Assembly (NCBI GenBank): GCA_039621445.1
Contig: CP154955.1
Location: 28,589,471-28,653,470 of the forward strand
Length of the DNA: 64,000 nucleotides
Direction of reading: 5' to 3'
Source of the DNA: Euglena gracilis
Lineage: Eukaryota > Euglenida > Euglenophyceae > Euglenales
Below the pieces are notes generated by a model. It made no database searches and was not told the origin of the DNA. It saw only the letters and a program-made list of their open reading frames with translations. Of this stretch, positions 31,331 through 45,200 are shown in pieces (the stretch's first letter is position 1; each line of letters starts with the position of its first letter). Both the position numbers and the translations under genes were made by a program.

Positions 31331-31664
31331 GGGGTCAAAAAATCGATTTTTGGCAGTTTTTGGGACATTTTTGCAGTTTTGATTTTTTGGGGGGCCCGGT
31401 TCGCCCCCAGGTCCAGCCTGGGTCGACCCAAATCCATTCTGGGATCCCCATGGGGGGGGGGGGATCTGCCAGCAACCTTTTCCTGCCAGCCCAAATTTTC
31501 CAGCCTCTGAGCTGGACCCCTCTGGGGAGGGTCCTCAAGCAGTTGTGGTGAAGCAGCCTGTTACAAAAACCGTTCCATGACTGGACGAAGAACGTCAGTC
31601 ATGTAATGCCTCCCCAATCCTAGCACCTTTTTTGTTAGATATCCACCACCACTCTGGTCCATGC

Positions 31665-31961
31665 CAGGCTTGTGTTTAGTCGGGTGCCTATCCCACGGGG
31701 GGGGGGTGCTAGGGGCAGGCACCCATCCGACCCCCTGCGGGGGGGTTGGGCCCCATAGCGTAGGGTAGTAGGTAGTAGGGTTTTTGCCTGCCCATAGCAG
31801 GCACCCCCCCCTACGACCCCAGCGCCGATGACGCCGGGGGCCCGGAAAAGGCCATTTCAATGAAAATTTTCTGGGTCCCCCTGGACCCTCCCCCCGGGGT
31901 GTGCCTGCTAGGGGCAGGCACCCTATAGCACCCCCCCCCCCAGTTGGTAAGCACAAGCCTG
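31665..31961. mobile_element. Small hAT-like MITE (CAGGCTTGTGCTTAG family), copy 1
   Basis: It starts CAGGCTTGTGTTTAGTCGGG and ends GTTGGTAAGCACAAGCCTG, inverted repeats. Flanks GTCCATGC and GTCCATTT match 6/8. The interior has two TGCTAGGGGCAGGCACCC-type palindromes and a GGCCATTTCAATGAAAATTT block. The same element lies at 53543-53850. Non-coding. Confidence 0.8.
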
Positions 31962-31969
31962 GTCCATTT

Positions 31970-32105
31970 CCAGGTATTTCAGGTGACCTTGGATGAAAGC
32001 GAGAGCGGCGGCATCAGGGCGTTGCTTGGGCAAAACTCTTACAGCAGCGTAAAAAGAAATACTTCTTTGAGTCAGCCTTGCAGTAGAGGCGGCGGTGCGG
32101 TTTGT
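31970..32105 (+). other. Possible exon
   Basis: After ccatttccag| one frame reads VFQVTLDESESGGIRALLGQ then NSYSSVKRNTSLSQ, with normal protein composition. There is no partner exon and no domain. It lies immediately after the MITE at 31665. Confidence 0.25.
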
Positions 32106-32447
32106 TCATATTTGTCATTTTTCAACACACTCGCGTCTCTTTGTGTTGTTTTTCGGCGATTGCTTTATGCTCCTGGAATGAACTTAGCAAAATATCGAAG
32201 TTTAAGCCAGAGTGCTTGCACTGTGAAGAGAAATGATATTTATGCCGACAAAAATGACCTTAAAAGCTAAAATACTTCAACTGCCTTGGAAAATGGCACA
32301 GTTTGATCATATATGGGCCAAAATGGCTTGCAGGGGAGACAGGGTATCCCAATCCCTTTTTTTTAAAAAAAACATCGGCGAAAGACCTTGGGGTGGAGGG
32401 TCATGTTTCAGCCCTCACCCACCCGAAGTGGGGGGCAGGGTGTGTAC

Positions 32448-32612
32448 AGACATACAGACATACATGCATACATGCATACATACATACATACATACATACA
32501 TACATACATACATACATACATACATACATACATACATACATACATACATACATACATACATACATACATACATACATACATACATACATACATACATACA
32601 TACATACATACA
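32448..32612. repeat. (CATA)n microsatellite
   Basis: About 40 copies of the tetranucleotide, preceded by two variant units. The YIHT frames are artefacts of the repeat. The complementary repeat (TATG)n is at 48699. Confidence 0.98.
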
Positions 32613-33239
32613 TTTCTCAGTTCGACCTCCAAGCTCAAATTTTTGGGATGGGGAAACCGGGCCATGCTTGACAGCCTGTTTTTTTTTATTATTCAGAGCT
32701 TGACCCTACACTCAGGGTACCGCACAGTTTCATCTCTGTGACACCAACAAATTCCATCGCCCAAGGAGTTCGTGGGGTGATTTCTACTTCTTTTATGTAC
32801 CCTGCTCGCTTTCTGCGCAGTCTTCTTTTCCCCCCGGTGTGTGCTCTGCCAATGAAGGGTGTGATGGCTCCGCAATAGCCCCTTCCCAGGGCTCAATATT
32901 TTCGTTTATCAGGGCGGAAGTCCTTGATCCCAGCTCTCCATGCGCAGCAGGATTTCTATTCCAAATTTTTTCTCAATAGCCAATATAGACACATTTTTTT
33001 GAAATGTAGTGTTTGTTTTTGTTAAGCCAGTGGAAATGATTTAGGTCGCCCTTTGAAAAGGCGGTGAGAGGCTTGGGCTCAGGTAGCCTAACTCCCATTT
33101 CTGTTTTTTTCCCCATTGCACATTTGCACAATGTCCACTTTTTTAAAATGTGGCTTTGAAACCCACCTTTTGACCTTTTGGTCCCGTATCGATTTTTCAT
33201 GTTTGGACCTGCATCATTTGCCGACGTTGAGATCCAGGG
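32613..33239. other. No supported gene
   Basis: Short frames only, T runs at 32680 and 32990. Nothing recognised. Confidence 0.4.
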
Positions 33240-33247
33240 AACAGGCC

Positions 33248-34034
33248 CAGGGGTTTTCTTAAGCCGGAGGGCACCCCATCCCCCCGGGGGGGGGGGTCCA
33301 GCCAGCCAGCAGCTCAAATCCAGCAAGCAGCCCAAATTCGGGCTGGGAGCCCCCCCCCTCCCCGGGGTCGAGTGAAATAAAGTTGGGTCCAGCCCGGCCG
33401 GAGGCCGGGCCAGCCGGCCGCAGGCTGGCCAGCCAACTGGGCTGCTCAGCTCACCTATCCCTGCATTTTTTCCTCTCACCACAGCTTCCTCCATCACAGC
33501 CCCCCACCAGGCTTCTTTTTAAGTCACCTGACCCCCACCACCGGGAGGAGGGGGGTGGGTGGGTGGGTCCGGGCCGGACCCCCCCCCCCACCCCCCGGGG
33601 GGGGGTCCCGCGCCGGAGGCGCCGGGTATACCTTTTCGGCGCGAAGGGCCGAAAATTTTTGAAAATTGCCTTTAGCGGGCCCGATTTTTTGGGGGGGGGT
33701 CCCCGCCCCCCCGGGGGGGTCCCGCGCCACCCTGGGTGGGTGGGGGGGGACTCCCCCCCCTCCCCCCCGGGGGTCTTAAAAAGAAGCCTGCCCTACACCC
33801 TTGATCCAGATCCATCCATCAAAATGTCGAAAACGGCAACATTGTGTTAGAAAATTTTGGTTTTCATCGACCCAGCCCAGCCCAGCCTGCTCCAGCCCGG
33901 ACCCCCCCCCCTCCTCCCCCCCACCTCCCCCAGGGTTGTCCAGCCAGCAGCTCGCTTCCAGCCAACAGCCTTTTTGCCAGCCGGAGGCTGGAGGCTGGAC
34001 CCCCCCCCCCCCGGGGTCCTTGGGAAAACCCCTG
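33248..34034. mobile_element. hAT-like element (CAGGGGTTTTCTTAAG family) with a nested MITE
   Basis: It starts CAGGGGTTTTCTTAAGCCGG and ends CCTTGGGAAAACCCCTG. AACAGGCC is duplicated perfectly (33240-33247 and 34035-34042). Motifs GGGGTCCAGCCAGCCAGCAG near the left and GTTGTCCAGCCAGCAGCTCG near the right are shared with fragments at 16089, 22890, 31130, 39650 and 40290. A second element is nested at 33508-33790. Non-coding. Confidence 0.88.
33508..33790. mobile_element. Nested small hAT-like MITE
   Basis: Ends CAGGCTTCTTTTTAAGTCAC and GGTCTTAAAAAGAAGCCTG are inverted repeats. Flanks CCCCCCAC and CCCTACAC match 6/8. The interior has two GGCGCC-type hairpins (33609-33624, 33637-33651) followed by GAAAATTTTTGAAAATT. 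It lies wholly inside 33248-34034. Confidence 0.8.
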
Positions 34035-36013
34035 AACAGGCCCAATTTTTTTCTTCAGCGAACAGCTAATTTTCAGGGTTTTTGGTGCTTGTTCATTTTT
34101 TTTAAAAAAGTTCAAAACACTGGGGTTCCAGGAGATATGAATGAATGTGTTTGATTTTTTTCCCAAACAAACGTTCAATATGCGTCCCTTTTTTTGAAGC
34201 CCTGGCTGTGTTCCCCAAATGAGTGCAAAGAGTTGTATGTTGAGCAATCCAGCGGTCGACTGCACGCGCGTTGCTGAGGAGGCGGAAAAACAGTGCCAGA
34301 GAGTTCTGATCCCTGGGAGCTTTAAGGGGGAGCGTTATCAGTATGGCGGGAACCTCCCAGTACAGGGGTCAGGAGAGCTGTTTGAGGGCGAGCAGAGGGT
34401 CTTGTTCCTTCTTCCAGCGAGCAACGCCAGGCCCCACACTCCCAGGCACAGAACTCAGTGGCGATTGCGCACACCCATTGCACTTGTGCGCAAGGCCTGT
34501 CTTGCACATGTACAAAACAGGTCCAAAACGGAAGGAGTCCATTCGGTGTGTTACATTTCAAGGGGTCTCTCCGCACAGCTAATGTTTGGGCTTGGTTGTG
34601 CAAGTGCGCAGCAGACACGTTTACTGACCGTGCGGAGAGGGCCCCCTACACACTGTTGGCTATTCAATTTGCAGATGCATATGAACACACACACACACAC
34701 ACACACACACACGCCGTGGGAGGTGGCTGATTGAGGAGAATGTTGAAGGGGGTTGTGGCTTCTGAACAGTTTCTATTTCCAGAATCTAAGTTCGTGGTTT
34801 TGGATAGCTCAGGCACCAGGGAGGGAGGGGCCATCCCAATTAGATAGCGTGGATGGGAGTCTGTGGAGCCATAGTGATGCTGCACTCAGCATTGGGAGTT
34901 GTGTTTTCTTTGGAATAAATGACAGGATGACCTGGTTTAGCCGAACTGTGTCCTCCATGTGCTGGGTGCGATGGGGCTTGTCTGTTGCATTGTAAACCAC
35001 CCCACAAAGTTGTGCCAAAAGGTCTCTATATTTCTCTTCTCAATTCCATTAACCTATGCCAAAGTTTATGTGCTTCAAAATAATCTTGAGAAATTAGCTT
35101 TGGAAATCTCTTTTTTTGGGGCGACCTAAAGTGTTTCCTCACTTTTGATTTCGAGGGTTTATCTGTTGCTTGTTCTTTTACAAACAGTAATTTCCCGAGT
35201 TTCAAATGGTGGCCAAACACACGGGTCCCTCAGGCATGCTGCACTGCAAAACAAGTGGAAGGAACCTCTGGACCTGGAAGTGGGCTCACAACGCGTAGGG
35301 CATGACAAGTCTGGATATGGAAAAGATGTTTGTTCCAGGCACACTCTTGGGGGGCGGCTTCTTGTTCCAGGCAAGGCTGCCCTCCACCTTGGCTCTGATT
35401 TAGAATTTTAATCTTGTGTTTCTGTTGTGCAAATGCACAATTTGTTAAAATTTTGATAAGTATGGTCGTTGCTCAGATGGGCAGACCGAAACATTTCGTT
35501 TACAAAAAAATCAGTAGTCGTTTTCCAATTACATGGCACGATTTGTTTCTGTCGTGCATCTGCGCAGCTTATTTAGAAACTCAGCGTGCCTGCTGTGCAA
35601 ATGCGCACGTAACTTAAAACCTGTCTGACAGCAGCGGAAAGCATGGACCTGGTAGATTCTGAAGAATAGAGGAGACAGAGCACAATGTCAGACAGGAGGA
35701 TGGAAGCCTTCTCTTGGTCATTTTGCTTTTGATATTGGAAACCATTGCCGCTGCGCAAATGCGTAATTGAGTCCTCTGGTTTGATTACCCAGCATTTTCG
35801 GATTCATGCTGAGCCTGGAAGACCTGTGCCTGCAGATCGCAAAGTTCAAAGTCGTTGCTTTCACACCCTGGCCCCAGGGGGAATCAGGGCACACCAGTTT
35901 TGGCCGCCTGGACTACAGGCCAAGAATTGGAACGTTGAGAAACCCTCGGAGGTTGCGCATTTGCGGGATCGCCCAGTCACTTCCCACCCCAAGTGCGAGT
36001 TAGGCCGCCACAG
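34035..36013. other. Upstream region of the LRR/EF-hand gene
   Basis: An ATG at 34219 opens a frame of normal composition (MSAKSCMLSNPAVDCTRVAE then EAEKQCQRVL) that may be an exon; nothing supports it further. A (CA)n run lies at 34685-34712. TGCGCA-type motifs are dense here (34465, 34488, 34600, 35428, 35553, 35592, 35750, 35956). If the gene starts at 36068, the promoter would be in the last part of this stretch. Confidence 0.4.
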
Positions 36014-36209
36014 CCGGGCGATGGCGGCCGCCCCTTCGGCCCTGCCCGCGAGGCGGCGCGCGATGCGATGCGGGAGACCCCGCTCGCCCCCTGCTCCCCC
36101 CGGGCCCTCTACCACCAGCAGTGCGAGCGCCTCGGCTGCCGCAAGAACCCGGTCCTGCTGCAGGTGCTGCCCAACGCGCTGAACACCTTCCGCCCAGCCC
36201 CGCGGCAGG
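36014..36209 (+). CDS. Exon 1 of the LRR/EF-hand gene
   Basis: It reads AREAARDAMRETPLAPCSPR then ALYHQQCERLGCRKNPVLLQ and VLPNALNTF, a helical cap of the kind that precedes LRRs. In-frame ATG at 36068. The sequence is open back to an AG at 36013, so it could also be an internal exon. A different-frame ATG in good context (GGCGATGGCGGCC) lies at 36019, but its frame does not join the next exon. Ends in phase 1 (CAG G|GTCGGG). Confidence 0.7.
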
Positions 36210-39200
36210 GTCGGGGCGGTCCTTCCGGCAGGCCCGGGTGCTTTTCCGAGTCGCACACGGCGGTGGGATTTCAAATCCAACGCCGGGGAGGAAGGGGGCA
36301 ATGGCCCCCAAAACCCCTTGGCTTGTCTTGTCAGCACCACCCCCTGGTTCTCACCCACTGGCTCAATGCCACCTTCTGGGATGTACTTTTTCATTTGTGT
36401 TTCTGTAAGATAAATATCGAAAATTTCGATGCTGCAGAAGTTCTGAGGATTAAGATGTTGCTTATTTTATGACCCAAATGCCTTCAAGTTGAATGATGGA
36501 CTCCACAAAACGAAAACATTTGTTTTTTTTTTGGGTACAAAGTGCCAGGTCCCCTTGTCTCAGCCCCCCCCCCCCGGGTTCTTGACCATCTTTTAATCAG
36601 TGCCAGAAAAGGCTCATGTTGACGTCAGTCTTGGATCTGCCAATGCCAGTCTCCCCAGTCCGCCAGTGGGCTTTTTTGTATAGTATTTGTTGTTGTCGGC
36701 ACATGTTCCCCCTCCCTGGGAAACTGCACACCCGAAACAAGCAGGCAGGGATCCACCTGGGAACCTTCAAGCTCCCCCAATGGTGGTCAGCTTGCCATCA
36801 TTGAAGTTTTTGAGGGTTCCCATTTTGTCAGGTTCCAAATCCATTGGCGTTGGGACCTATTTCAGGAAATTGTCAGTCCCCGGTCATTCCGCCTGCAAGT
36901 GCCAGGAGCTTTCTGACAGGACCCTGACATTTTCCTGGATACCTCCCCTCCCCAGGTCCCTGCAGTATCCGTGTTTCATGCAATTTTGGCCCCCAACTCT
37001 GGCCTTCGGCCTTAACGTGCGATTTGGCCCCCACGTTCGGATTGTTTGGTCTATTTTCGTCCATACTTAGCATGAAAACCTGCCCCCCTCCCCAAGGCTG
37101 CCCCCCCCATCCTTATCTTGAACCGTGGTGTGGAGGGGGGGGGGGTCCCAACCCCGTGAGGGGGGGGTAGGTCCCAACCCAGGGGGGGGGGGGTAGTGCC
37201 CAGCATCAATGGGGTTGGCCCACCTTCTATGGAATTGATCCCCAGGAAGAAAGAGAATCGGAAGGCAGGGCAGAGGTGCTCAGCTTTTCGGGGACACCAT
37301 GCCCCCCAAAAGGAGGAGCCATTCCAGTGTGGCACTGGGTGCTGCGTTGGAGGAGGGCGGCGCTGCCGCGGGGCTGCTGGCATTTGGTGACCGCCCTCGA
37401 CCTGACGGCGGCCCGCCTCGGCCCCTCGGGCTGCCAGGCGCTGCTGGAGGTGATCCGCCTGACGCTGCAGCTGCGGTCGTTGTGCCTCGCTGACAATGAG
37501 CTGGACGACAGCTGCGTGCGGCAGCTGCTGGGCACCTTGTCTGGTCTCTCCCCTCTGGTTGTTCGGTGTTGGGGCTTTCCTCAGGTTGTCCAATCGAACA
37601 AAGCAATAATTGGAGTTTCGAATTGGTGTAAGAACAGTCTACCCACCCCCACCCACAAGAAGCTGTGGCCCACCACTCTGCAAGTAGGGTTTCGACATTT
37701 TGTTGATACACATGCAGTTTTGCAGATACGCAGTCCCTCATCTGCATCATTGGATTTCCTTTTTCCACTTTTTTTCCATAAACTTTTTGTCCATGTTCTC
37801 AGACCGCTGAATTTGGGTTTGCCATTTCTCCCCCCCCCTTTACCGTCAGAAGGCAGAAGTCTGTCGTTGCCCCACCCTCACATCAAAACTCATTTCTGGA
37901 ACACTGACACCTCCTGAAAATGGGGGGGGGGCGGGCGAGGTGGTGAATTGCTATTTCAGTGAACCCCTCTGCAGTTGCCATGCCTTGCAATCCCCCAGAG
38001 TCCCCCATCCTCCAAAGTCGGCACCGATGGCCCTTCCCCTCGCAGGGCGGAAGGCGCTGGCCTACCTGGACCTCAGCGACAACCCCTGCGGCGGGGAGGG
38101 GCTGGGGGAGGCGCTGGTGCAGTTTGCGGGGGAGACGCCGGGGCTGCAGGAGCTGCGGCTGCAGGGCACGGAGGTGCCGGCGGAGCACCTCGATGGGGTG
38201 CTGGACCGGTGTGTGCCTGCCTGACTTTTGCAACACTCGAGGTCCGCCTTCTCCCCCCCTCCCCACAGCAGATCACATTTTAAGGTTCTGCAGACCCCCC
38301 CCCCCTCTTGGGGGGGCGAGCTGGCCAACCCAAATTTCTCGCCCCACCGTTGACCATTGGCCCCTCCCCGTTGTCCTTAGAAATGAATCTTTGCCCTATT
38401 TTGTTCACAGTTTAGTTTTGGTTATTTTGGTTACTTTGGTTATTTTGTCTGTTTCGCACGGGACCGTTCGTGGTGGCGTCCCAACCCCCCTTCCCCCGCT
38501 GCCGGCATTGCCCACAGCCTCGCAGCCAACCGCAAGGCGGCCGCGGCCCCGGCGGCGGCGGTCAGTGCCCCCGGCCCCGGCAGTGGCCCGCCCCCCATCG
38601 TCCTGCCCCCCGCTGGGGAGCCTGGCGAGGCGGAGCTCCCCACCCGGGTCCCCACGTGGCCGTGCGTGCTGGGAGTCTCGTCCCATCTCCTTTCTTACCC
38701 CCCCTCTTGTCCAATTCCGACCCTCTTTGTGCCGGCCTGCTCTCCGGAAGGCCTTTTCCTTCTGTATTTCTCTGAGAAGAATCTCAAAAGGCCAGTTCCA
38801 AAAACTTCTGAAGCTTGATTTGGAGAGATGCTGATTTTTGCACCTTTGCACTCAGGAATAAGGTAGAGAATTTCCTGCGGTTTCCCTGTCGGTTTCTTTC
38901 GGTCAGCCCCCCCCCCCCCCAGGTACTCCTGGTCAACTCTATGAGCACCATCATCCGCGATGCAAATTGTTGGTCGTCAAAAAGAGTAATCACCAATACC
39001 AATGGATACACATTATTATTTTTCAGTGCATCCCGCCGCTTTGGAGAGGGGGAAAGCAATTGGAAGAGGAAAGAGGGAGAAATGCATCTTTCACAGAACC
39101 CTGCATGCGACTGATTGAGGTGGGTATCGTGGGTGGACTCGGATAAGAGGTGGGTTCTCTGAAACAATGTCTGAGCGTCCACCAATTTTTTTTGAAGTCA

Positions 39201-42200
39201 GCACTGCCTCCCGGTCCTTCTGATTCTTAGATAAATGGGGGGATTAATTCCGTTTCTGCCTGTTGCATGGGACCACCCTTGGGTGGACCGCGTAGGCTGC
39301 GGGGCGGTGGCTGGGGGTCCCTCCCCCTCTCGTGGTGGTCTGCGGCCGCCGCGGAGGAGGAGCCGCCAGAGGACGAGTCGCCGTCTACGGCCGCCGACAG
39401 CCGGACGTTCCTGGCCCCCTGGAAGCGGCCCCCCAGCCACTGGCTGGCCCCTTCCGGCAGGTCCGCCCCCCCCTCCCGCCCTCATCGTTGCAGTCCACCC
39501 CCGTTGCGCGTGCCTCGAACGGATGCATGTGTGAGTGTATGCGCGCCGTAATATGCGAAAATGCGGGGGTCACCCGTTGCATCTGGCAAGTGAGGCTGAG
39601 TTGCGGGGGTTTTCTTTGGCAATGGGGACGCCTGCCCCCCCCCCCCCCCGGGGGGGGTCCAGCCAGCCAGCACAGCACCATTTTTCGAGCAAACATCTCC
39701 CAGCCGGGTTGCCGAACCCCCCCCCCCCTGGTGGTTCACTGAAAGAAATTTGGGGCCAGTGCGCCGATGCGAAGATGGCCATTCGCCCTTAAGGGTTTCC
39801 CCATCATGCGCGTTGCGCGCACCTCACGGCTGACTCCTCGCCCTGCAGCCACTGGTAGGTAGCGCCCGAGACCCCTCTGTGGCAGTCATTGCAGCGTCGC
39901 CACCCGCTGGTGACCACAGTACCGAGGAATATGCCGTGCTCCAGGGGACAGAATGTGCGCACATACGCACGCCCTGAGGCATAAGTGTGTGTATATGCAC
40001 GCGGTTGTGGTGTCAGATCGCTAGTAAATTTCCCCTGCGCATGTTGTGCACGGTCTTACAGTACAATGTCCGCAGGCCGTTACAGACCGGGGTTTCAAAC
40101 ATTGGAGGCGACGTCCGCTGGTGGTGATTTTGTCTGGATTTCTAAAAAAAAATTCCGGAAATGGAGCTGGGATCGGGTGATAATCCGCCGGTTCCCAAGG
40201 TGGTCCTGATGGGGGGGGGTTCGACCCCCCCGTTTGCCCAGGGGTGAGCTCAGCGACCCCCTCCCCTCCACCCCGACCCACCCTGCAGGGAGGGGGGTCC
40301 AGCCAGCAAGTTTTTTTTTTAGCCAGCTCCTTTCCGAGCCGACCAGCTGGACCCTCCCCCGGTCCTTAAAGAAAACCCCTGCTGTGTTGTAAGTACACAA
40401 AACTGTGACAGAAGGTTATGCACTGCTACCTTTGAGAGCATGCAACCCGTACTACCCAAACCCGCCTTTTGAGTGTTTCTGAAACACACAGGGAGTGCTG
40501 AATGGCATTCGGACATCGGTCAATGTGGTCTGGCAGCCTGGCTCTGCCTGCCCCCCCTCCCACAGGGTGAGCTCGGCCCCGGCCCGCACCGGCCTGCCCC
40601 CCTGCGGCCCAGCGGACCCCCTGGCGACCTACCCCCACGCCCAGCCCCCCCGCCGGCCCCCCTCCGCCCTGCAGCGGCCCTCCGCCCGGCTGTCCATGGG
40701 CCTGCCGGAGCCCGCTGGCGTGTTGCGGCCCTGCTCCGCCCCCCGGCCGGGGGGCTCGCGGATCTCCTCCGCCAGCCGTTACGGTGTGTCGTCGTCACAG
40801 TCCCCTCCGTTGGGTGGGAAATGTGTTTTGCAGCCAATCGTCAGACGTCCGGCTGGCGACTTTCAAGTTTCAGGTTTTCGAGTTTTTGTTCTCCCTCAGA
40901 AGCACCTTCAGACCTTCGATTGCTCGTGAACCCTGATTGCTTCCTCCCCGACGAGAAGCAATCCGCCACCACTGGCAATTTTTCCGACCCGTGCGCTGCG
41001 CCATGTCAATGATCCGCCGTTCGTGTCCAGCCACTGTTCCGGCGTTGAGGTGCCTCTTGACTGGACCCCCCCCCCCCACGCTGCCGTCACACCCGACCCT
41101 GCCCCCTGCAGGCTCCACGCTGGGCGTCGTCGAACCGCCCCCACCCACCAGCTTTGACGGATCGCCCCGCTGCCCAGGGTCCCCCAGCAGAACTCTGGTC
41201 TTCGCTGCGGTCGGCCCGTGGCCCCTTTGAGTTCCGCCTGTGCTGCGGGGGCCCTGCCTGCGGCACACCAGCGCCCCAACGTTGGATGGGGGCCTGGACT
41301 CGGAGGAGCAGGTGTGCGGCTGCCCTCGCAGTGCCCTGGACCCCCCAGGGATTCTTTGGGGCATTCATGGGTGGGTGCAGAGGAGGTGGTGTGGGTGGTG
41401 TGTGCTTTTTGCCACTCCTTTTTTTTCCATTCTGCAACAAATTTTTTACCTCTAAAGTTGCACAAGATCCAGGCACACACAGTAGGACTCCTCCAAATTG
41501 CCTTTTTTTGCTAAAGCGTTGTGTGTCACATACGATTTCAGGTTTTTTCCATTTTCCATTGGCCAGAGAAGCTATTGATGCAATTTGGCAAGTGGCCAGT
41601 GATTTCTATTCCAGGTGCCTTGGAATCGAGGCTCTCAAAGCCTCCACACACAATTTTTGCAATTGCCAGTTCCGACCGTCAAAAGGGTCCAGTTGAAGGT
41701 GCTCCGCATGCACACCGGTATGATTTTGTAATTTGCTTTCTGCACCGAGACGTCAACCTGCTGTTCCACAGATCGACAAATTGCTTACCGATGGCCAACT
41801 GGTGGAGCAAGTGGCCTCCTGCCTCTTCAAGCTGGCTGACAAAACTGGCAGGTGCCTGTCTCTAGTCCTCTCCCCATTTTCAAGCCTGGATTGAATTTTT
41901 TAACACGAAGTGTTTTGGTTTGTGGGATTATTGCTCTGTAAGCTTGAAACGTGGTATTTGCCTTGTTTAGGTGACAGTGTTCCAACGCAACGATTCAAAT
42001 TGTGGTGGGTGAGGCTGTTATCCAGGGTTTGCATGCCTGGAGTCCCTCCCACCAAAAACTTGTGTGGACAAATTGGTGACAACAAGTCACAACAAGGTGC
42101 AAGGCTGACGTCACAAGTGACAACTGCTGGGGTGTGCATTGTGGACCACCAGACCGGGGACAACTCCCCCCCCCCCCCCGACTGCGCAGCGGCACGCTGA

Positions 42201-45200
42201 GCACCATCGAGCTGGCAGTGGTGCTGCACCACACGGTGGTGGAGCTCAGCCTGCTGCCGCCCCCGCCGGGGGAGGTCCGGGTGGTGCTGGAGCCGCTGGA
42301 CCTCGGGCAGGCCGGCACGCTCACCGAGCTGGAGTTCGTCCACGCCGTGCGGTGTGGGCGGCCAAATTCCATCCTGTCTTCCTCCCCCAACTCGGATCTG
42401 TTTCGGAGGGCGTGGTACCACCCTCGTCCAATCCCCGCAGGTCGTACCTGTTGCGACGGAAAAGGGCTGCCAACGGAGGACGCCCCGCCACCTCATCGCT
42501 ACCCAGGTATGTGGCTGGTGCTCCCCTTGCAGACCCTTTTCCCCACTTTTTGGCCTTCCCCCATCTTTCCTGCACTTTTCCAGGGAGGTTCGAAGGAGTC
42601 TCTCCTCCAATCTGCCATAACACCCACCCAGCCCTGAGGGATTCAAATTGTGGGCATTTATCTAGATACCTCAACAACAAAAGTCTTTCGCCTGGAATTC
42701 TGGAAAAAATAACACGAAAAAATCTGCGGGGAAAGAAGAAAAAGAAGGGAATTTGGGGGAGAAAGGATTCTGAAAGTTCGCTGGGATTTGGGGTGGTACT
42801 AACCACATACACATCTCTGGCCGAAGGTGCCGGGGCTCGAAAATGACCATTCCCAAGGGACATTCGTCTGGAACCCAGCTGCATATTTCCTGCAAATCAA
42901 TGGGGAGCACAAAATCATCATGCCCATCACATTTTGAGGGTGGCACTTGATCTGGAGCTCATGGGCTGGTGGTGAGTGCACACCGACACCCCCCCCCCCC
43001 CACAAGCAGCGCCTCAGCCAGTGTGCAGTGCCACTGAAATGTTGCTGACAACTGGGGCCAGTCTTTTAGAGAGGAATTTGCGATTTGAGACTCTCTCATT
43101 GGCCACTCCAAATCCAGCCAGGGTTCCAGGTCGTATTTTGGTTTTTCAGGCAGTGGCCCCAGCCCCTCTCAGCAGTCAGGAGAGCTGGTGAGGAGGGCAC
43201 TATGAAGGGCCTACCGAAGAGACTCACTGGGTGGGTCTTTGCCTGACCCCGTTGCGCAGCCTGGTGGACCGCCACCCACCTCGGCACCCCGTCCCCCCTC
43301 CGCCATCCGGTGGGCTGCCCGCTGCGCCGCCCGATCCACAGGCAGGACCGGATGGGGCTGCGACTGCCCCGGCGGTGATTGCCGACCGGGGGCCGATGGA
43401 AGGGACCCCACTCCCCACTCCCCACTCCGGGCCAATGCATGGCCCCTACACCTTTGGTGACGGTGAAGGCATTTAAGGGTCATTTAAAGATTTATTTGGC
43501 CCAGTCCGGCGTACGTGCTCGCAAAGTTGCGACACGTTCGTCTGTTTTATTTTTCATTTTTTGAAACCCTGACTGGTGGCGACCCTGGACGTGCTACCCA
43601 AGCATGGCCTTGGTGCCTCGGAATTTGGGCCTCGAGAAGTGTGTCCAATTACCCTGTTTTGACATGTCAAACAACTCGTGTTTGGAACCTCGGCCAGTGA
43701 AAGCAAGATGAGAAAATCACTCGTGTCTTGGTTCTATCAGCAGCAGAAGCAGAGTCTTCAGCGCTGGGTCGCGTGCCTGTGCGTCCGATTGGGGCTCTCT
43801 GAGAAAAGTTTTCACGTTTGAAAATGGGCAGGTTTCGGTGTCGCCGCACTGGTGCAAGGCGTGGGGTGTGCAGTGCAAGGTGCCGTTGGGTTGGAGCGTT
43901 TGGAGCTTTCGGTGCTGCAGGGCAGAGGGCGTGAGGATGGCTGTTGAGGGGCCATTTGGACATGCGTGTGGTAGTGGGGCTAGTGGTGTGCTACAGCGCT
44001 GGGCGACGCCGTTTGCACCTGCTTGCGGGAGGAGATGTGTGCCCTGCCGCAGTACAAACCCTGAGACCTGCTGAGCATCTGTGCACGGTGGGGAAGGCAG
44101 AAGAGGACACCGCACACAATGACTGTTTTTGCAACGTTTTCCTTGTTTCCTAAGGAATTTTCATAGGCAAGACATAGTTCCTTGAATCCGGGTCCAGGAT
44201 GCTTTTTTGCAAGTCTGATTTCGACCAGAGTTCATGCTGTGTGCAATCTGGAATCTGTGGAGGGGGCAGGTATTTCAGGGAGCTCAATATCAGACCTGCC
44301 GACTGCGGCACCAGTTGTACCACTGTATGACTGCGGTACCACCATGAGTCAGGGCAAAACCAACGTTGAGGGACATGGAACATGGACATGCAGCTCAATG
44401 AGGTTAAACACCCTCTGTGTGACTCGTTTTCAGATGACCTTTTCCTCAGACACCTCCAATCATGTACCCGACCCTGGCCACCTGAGACCCCTCTTCCGTG
44501 GTCAATGTCAACACTCAGCTGCCCGGTGCTGTCCCTCGGGACAGTGGCGGCCTCCATGCTCTGTGTTCATTGGTAGATGTCACCACTCTGCCTGGGTTTT
44601 CAATCTGGGCCACAGGGTCTGTCATCCTGGCCTCAAAGTGAAGTGTGGCGGAGGAGGGCTTGCATTCCTGTCACCTGCTCCCGAGGGGGGTGTTATATTT
44701 GGGGCCATGGTATTTGGCTGAAAGATGTCAAATCCTCACATTTTGCTGCACATTTGTGTCCTCCAGTGCCATGCACTCTCGTCGGAGAACTCCCTCAGAG
44801 TTCTCCGCGTGGTCCTAGCCACGGCAGTGAAGACTACATGTCACCGTTGGTCTTCTCAGTGTCGCTACCAGCGTTGGGACCAGACCATTGCTTAACATTT
44901 GTCCCACCCCACCCCCCGGGGGGGTGATTGACTGGTTTTTTCAGAGTGACTGACTGGTTTTTTGGCCGTGAACCCCCTCCCCCCGGGGGTGGTGTAGGCC
45001 AGAAACCACCCAAAAGTGGCTGAGTGGCCAACCGGCGCCGAAGGCGCCGGAGAAAATTTTGGCTAAAAATGGCCTTGAAAGGCCAAAAAGTGACTGGTTT
45101 TCCTGAGTGGCCGACCCCCCCCCCCCAGGGGGTAAAGTGACTGATTGGCTTGGCCGAAAAAAGTGACTGACTGGTTTTTTCGGAATGGAAAGTGACCCCC

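Noticed and set aside
32233-32703. Frames made of YIHT or CMYV repeats
   Set aside because: Product of the (CATA)n microsatellite.
35993-36180. ATG in good context at 36019 giving a Ser/Arg-rich frame
   Set aside because: That frame ends at 36182 and does not join exon 2, whereas the neighbouring frame gives a helical cap that joins the LRRs in phase.
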